Part shown: positions 5,551-6,639 of the stretch, in pieces | How positions within the stretch are numbered: the stretch's first letter is position 1 | Layout of the letters: each line of letters begins with the position of its first letter | Assembly (NCBI GenBank): GCA_003661865.1 | Contig: QMWY01000058.1 | Span: 1-6,639 of the forward strand | DNA: 6,639 nucleotides | Reading direction: 5' to 3' | Source of the DNA: Thermoprotei archaeon | GTDB lineage: Archaea > Thermoproteota > Thermoprotei_A > Sulfolobales > Ignisphaeraceae | The notes under the pieces: generated by a model | The model's input: only the letters and a program-made list of their open reading frames with translations | Database searches by the model: none | Told to the model about the DNA's origin: nothing | Made by a program: the position numbers and the translations under genes

Positions 5551-6534
5551 CTACTTGACATAGCGCAGCCCGCGCGTTAGCGATGCGGCCGCCGCTATCA
5601 GGACTATACCAACGACTATCTGCTGGGTCGCCAGCTCCGTGATGCCGAGCAGCACCAGTATGTTTGTCAGTATCGTCAGTATCGCTGCTCCGAGGAAGGG
5701 GCCTAGGGGATGCCCCGTGCCACCGGTAAGCGCTATGCCCCCTATGACACAGGAGGCGATCGCGTTAAGCTCGTTGCCCTGGGCCGACCAGGGGTCTACG
5801 GCGAACCCGCCCATCGCTATGAGCATCACGCCTCCGAGGCCGTAGAGGGCGCCCGCTAAGGTGAATGCGAGGAACTTGATCAGGTCCGCCCTAACGCCCG
5901 CTAGCCTAACAGCCTCCTCGTTGCTGCCTATGCCGTAGACGTAGCGGCCGAACGTGGTCTTGGTCATGAGCAGGTAGATCGCGATCACCACCGCGACGGC
6001 TAGGAGGAAGCCCATCGGTATGTAGGTCCCGTAGTCGTTTGTGAACACCGCGTACTGGCTAAGCCCGTAGATCAGCCTCCCGCCCGACACTATTATGACG
6101 AAGGAGCGCCATATAACTAGGCCTGCCAAGGTCGCTACGAAGGAGTATATCTTCAGCTTGGTTACGAGCGCGCCGTTTATGGCCCCAACCATTGTTCCGA
6201 GCGCTATAGCCGCGGCGATCGCGAGGCCGAGGTTCCCTGTGGTCTTGGTTATTATAGCCGCGAGCATCGCCGCAGCCGCCTGGGTGGACCCGACGCTCAG
6301 GTCTATACCCGCCATGAGGATCGCCAGCATCTCCCCCGTGGCTATGAGTGCTAGGGGGGTGGTCTGCATCAGTATGACCTTTATGTTCATGGGGGCTAGG
6401 AAGTAGTGGGGGGCGAGCGCTATGCTCGCCGCGATCAGGAGTATGAGGGGTATCAAGGGCTTGGCGATCTCGTAGGTCTGGTAGAACTCGACAAACCTTC
6501 TAAGCACACCCGCCTTATCCCGCTCCTCTGCCAT
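5551..6534 (-). CDS. Sugar ABC transporter permease, ribose/CUT2 (RbsC) family
   Basis: Inner subunit of a carbohydrate-uptake ABC importer of the CUT2 class (ribose, xylose, rhamnose, galactose and similar monosaccharides), located in the cytoplasmic membrane. From the chosen start it has 327 residues, normal for RbsC, and about nine or ten hydrophobic segments. Diagnostic motifs are MLAILMAGIDLSVGS (69-83), FGRYVYGIGSNEEAVRLAGV (195-214), the stretch facing the ATPase, and NELNAIASCVIGGIALTGG (254-272). I chose the ATG at 6534 because AGGTGG stands 6 bases before it. An earlier ATG at 6579 (342 residues) overlaps the upstream gene by 11 bases and lacks a ribosome-binding sequence. The preceding gene ends like a CUT2 ATPase, as expected for this operon type. 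L-rhamnose or a related deoxysugar is the likely cargo given rhaB and the aldolase, but the permease alone does not define it. No substrate-binding protein is in view. Confidence 0.92.
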   Translation of the reverse strand: MAEERDKAGVLRRFVEFYQTYEIAKPLIPLILLIAASIALAPHYFLAPMNIKVILMQTTPLALIATGEMLAILMAGIDLSVGSTQAAAAMLAAIITKTTGNLGLAIAAAIALGTMVGAINGALVTKLKIYSFVATLAGLVIWRSFVIIVSGGRLIYGLSQYAVFTNDYGTYIPMGFLLAVAVVIAIYLLMTKTTFGRYVYGIGSNEEAVRLAGVRADLIKFLAFTLAGALYGLGGVMLIAMGGFAVDPWSAQGNELNAIASCVIGGIALTGGTGHPLGPFLGAAILTILTNILVLLGITELATQQIVVGIVLIAAAASLTRGLRYVK

Positions 6535-6540
6535 GTGTAG

Positions 6541-6546
6541 CCACCT
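6541..6546 (-). promoter_or_regulatory. Shine-Dalgarno deciding the permease start
   Basis: AGGTGG on the minus strand is followed by a 6-base spacer and the ATG at 6534. This favours the shorter permease (MAEERDKAGVL start) over the ATG at 6579, which has only A/T-rich sequence before it. Confidence 0.55.
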
Positions 6547-6568
6547 AGCTACAGTCAATTGCTCAGCG

Positions 6569-6639
6569 CTACTTTGCATAGACGAGTGTTTTAAGTATTG
6601 TGTCGCGGTCCAGGTTCCTGTTCACGAACTCCCCTAGGA
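6569..6639 (-). CDS. Sugar ABC transporter ATP-binding protein, C-terminal end (runs off the right edge)
   Basis: Only the last 22 codons are present, read by hand on the minus strand: LGEFVNRNLDRDTILKTLVY, then AK and a TAG at 6571-6569. The pattern G-E-F, then an acidic/polar stretch and a short helix before the stop, resembles the C-terminus of the duplicated RbsA/MglA-type ATPases (GEF followed by a T-E-E-x-I/V-L helix). The nucleotide-binding motifs lie beyond the edge. The adjacent CUT2 permease makes this the expected partner. The stop falls 34 bases before the preferred permease start, and 11 bases inside the alternative one, so the genes form one operon. The call rests mainly on context and the tail pattern. 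Confidence 0.65.
   Translation of the reverse strand, partial: LGEFVNRNLDRDTILKTLVYAK

Overview
The window looks like an accessory sugar-use locus from a hyperthermophilic archaeon, most likely in the Thermoproteota. The reasons are a tungsten-type aldehyde:ferredoxin oxidoreductase, archaeal TATA-like boxes just upstream of starts, AGG/AGA-rich arginine use, purine-rich coding strands, GTG and TTG starts, and moderately high GC. The species cannot be named from this sequence.

All confidently called genes lie on the minus strand, so they read from high to low coordinates: the last 22 codons of an ABC-transporter ATPase (right edge); a ribose/CUT2-type sugar ABC permease; an unrecognised basic 215-residue protein; a class II (FucA-type) sugar-phosphate aldolase; an aldehyde ferredoxin oxidoreductase; a gap of about 400 bases; a rhamnulokinase (RhaB); and the first 79 codons of a second FGGY-family sugar kinase (left edge). 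The permease start lies close to the ATPase stop, and the two kinases abut exactly (stop TAG, then ATG). The aldolase, the oxidoreductase and rhaB each seem to have their own TATA-like element.

Together the genes suggest a phosphorylative route for L-rhamnose or another 6-deoxyhexose. The sugar is imported by the ABC system and isomerised by an enzyme not in this window. RhaB then makes L-rhamnulose 1-phosphate, and the FucA-type aldolase splits it to dihydroxyacetone phosphate and L-lactaldehyde. The ferredoxin-linked oxidoreductase is an attractive candidate to oxidise the lactaldehyde to lactate. The individual families are clear; the assembled pathway and the oxidoreductase substrate are inference.

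The gap between the oxidoreductase and rhaB (about 1746-2148) holds a probable rhaB promoter. It also holds a purine-rich plus-strand stretch that reads like protein but is broken by stops and frame changes, possibly a decayed gene. No RNA genes, CRISPR arrays, insertion sequences or long repeats were seen.
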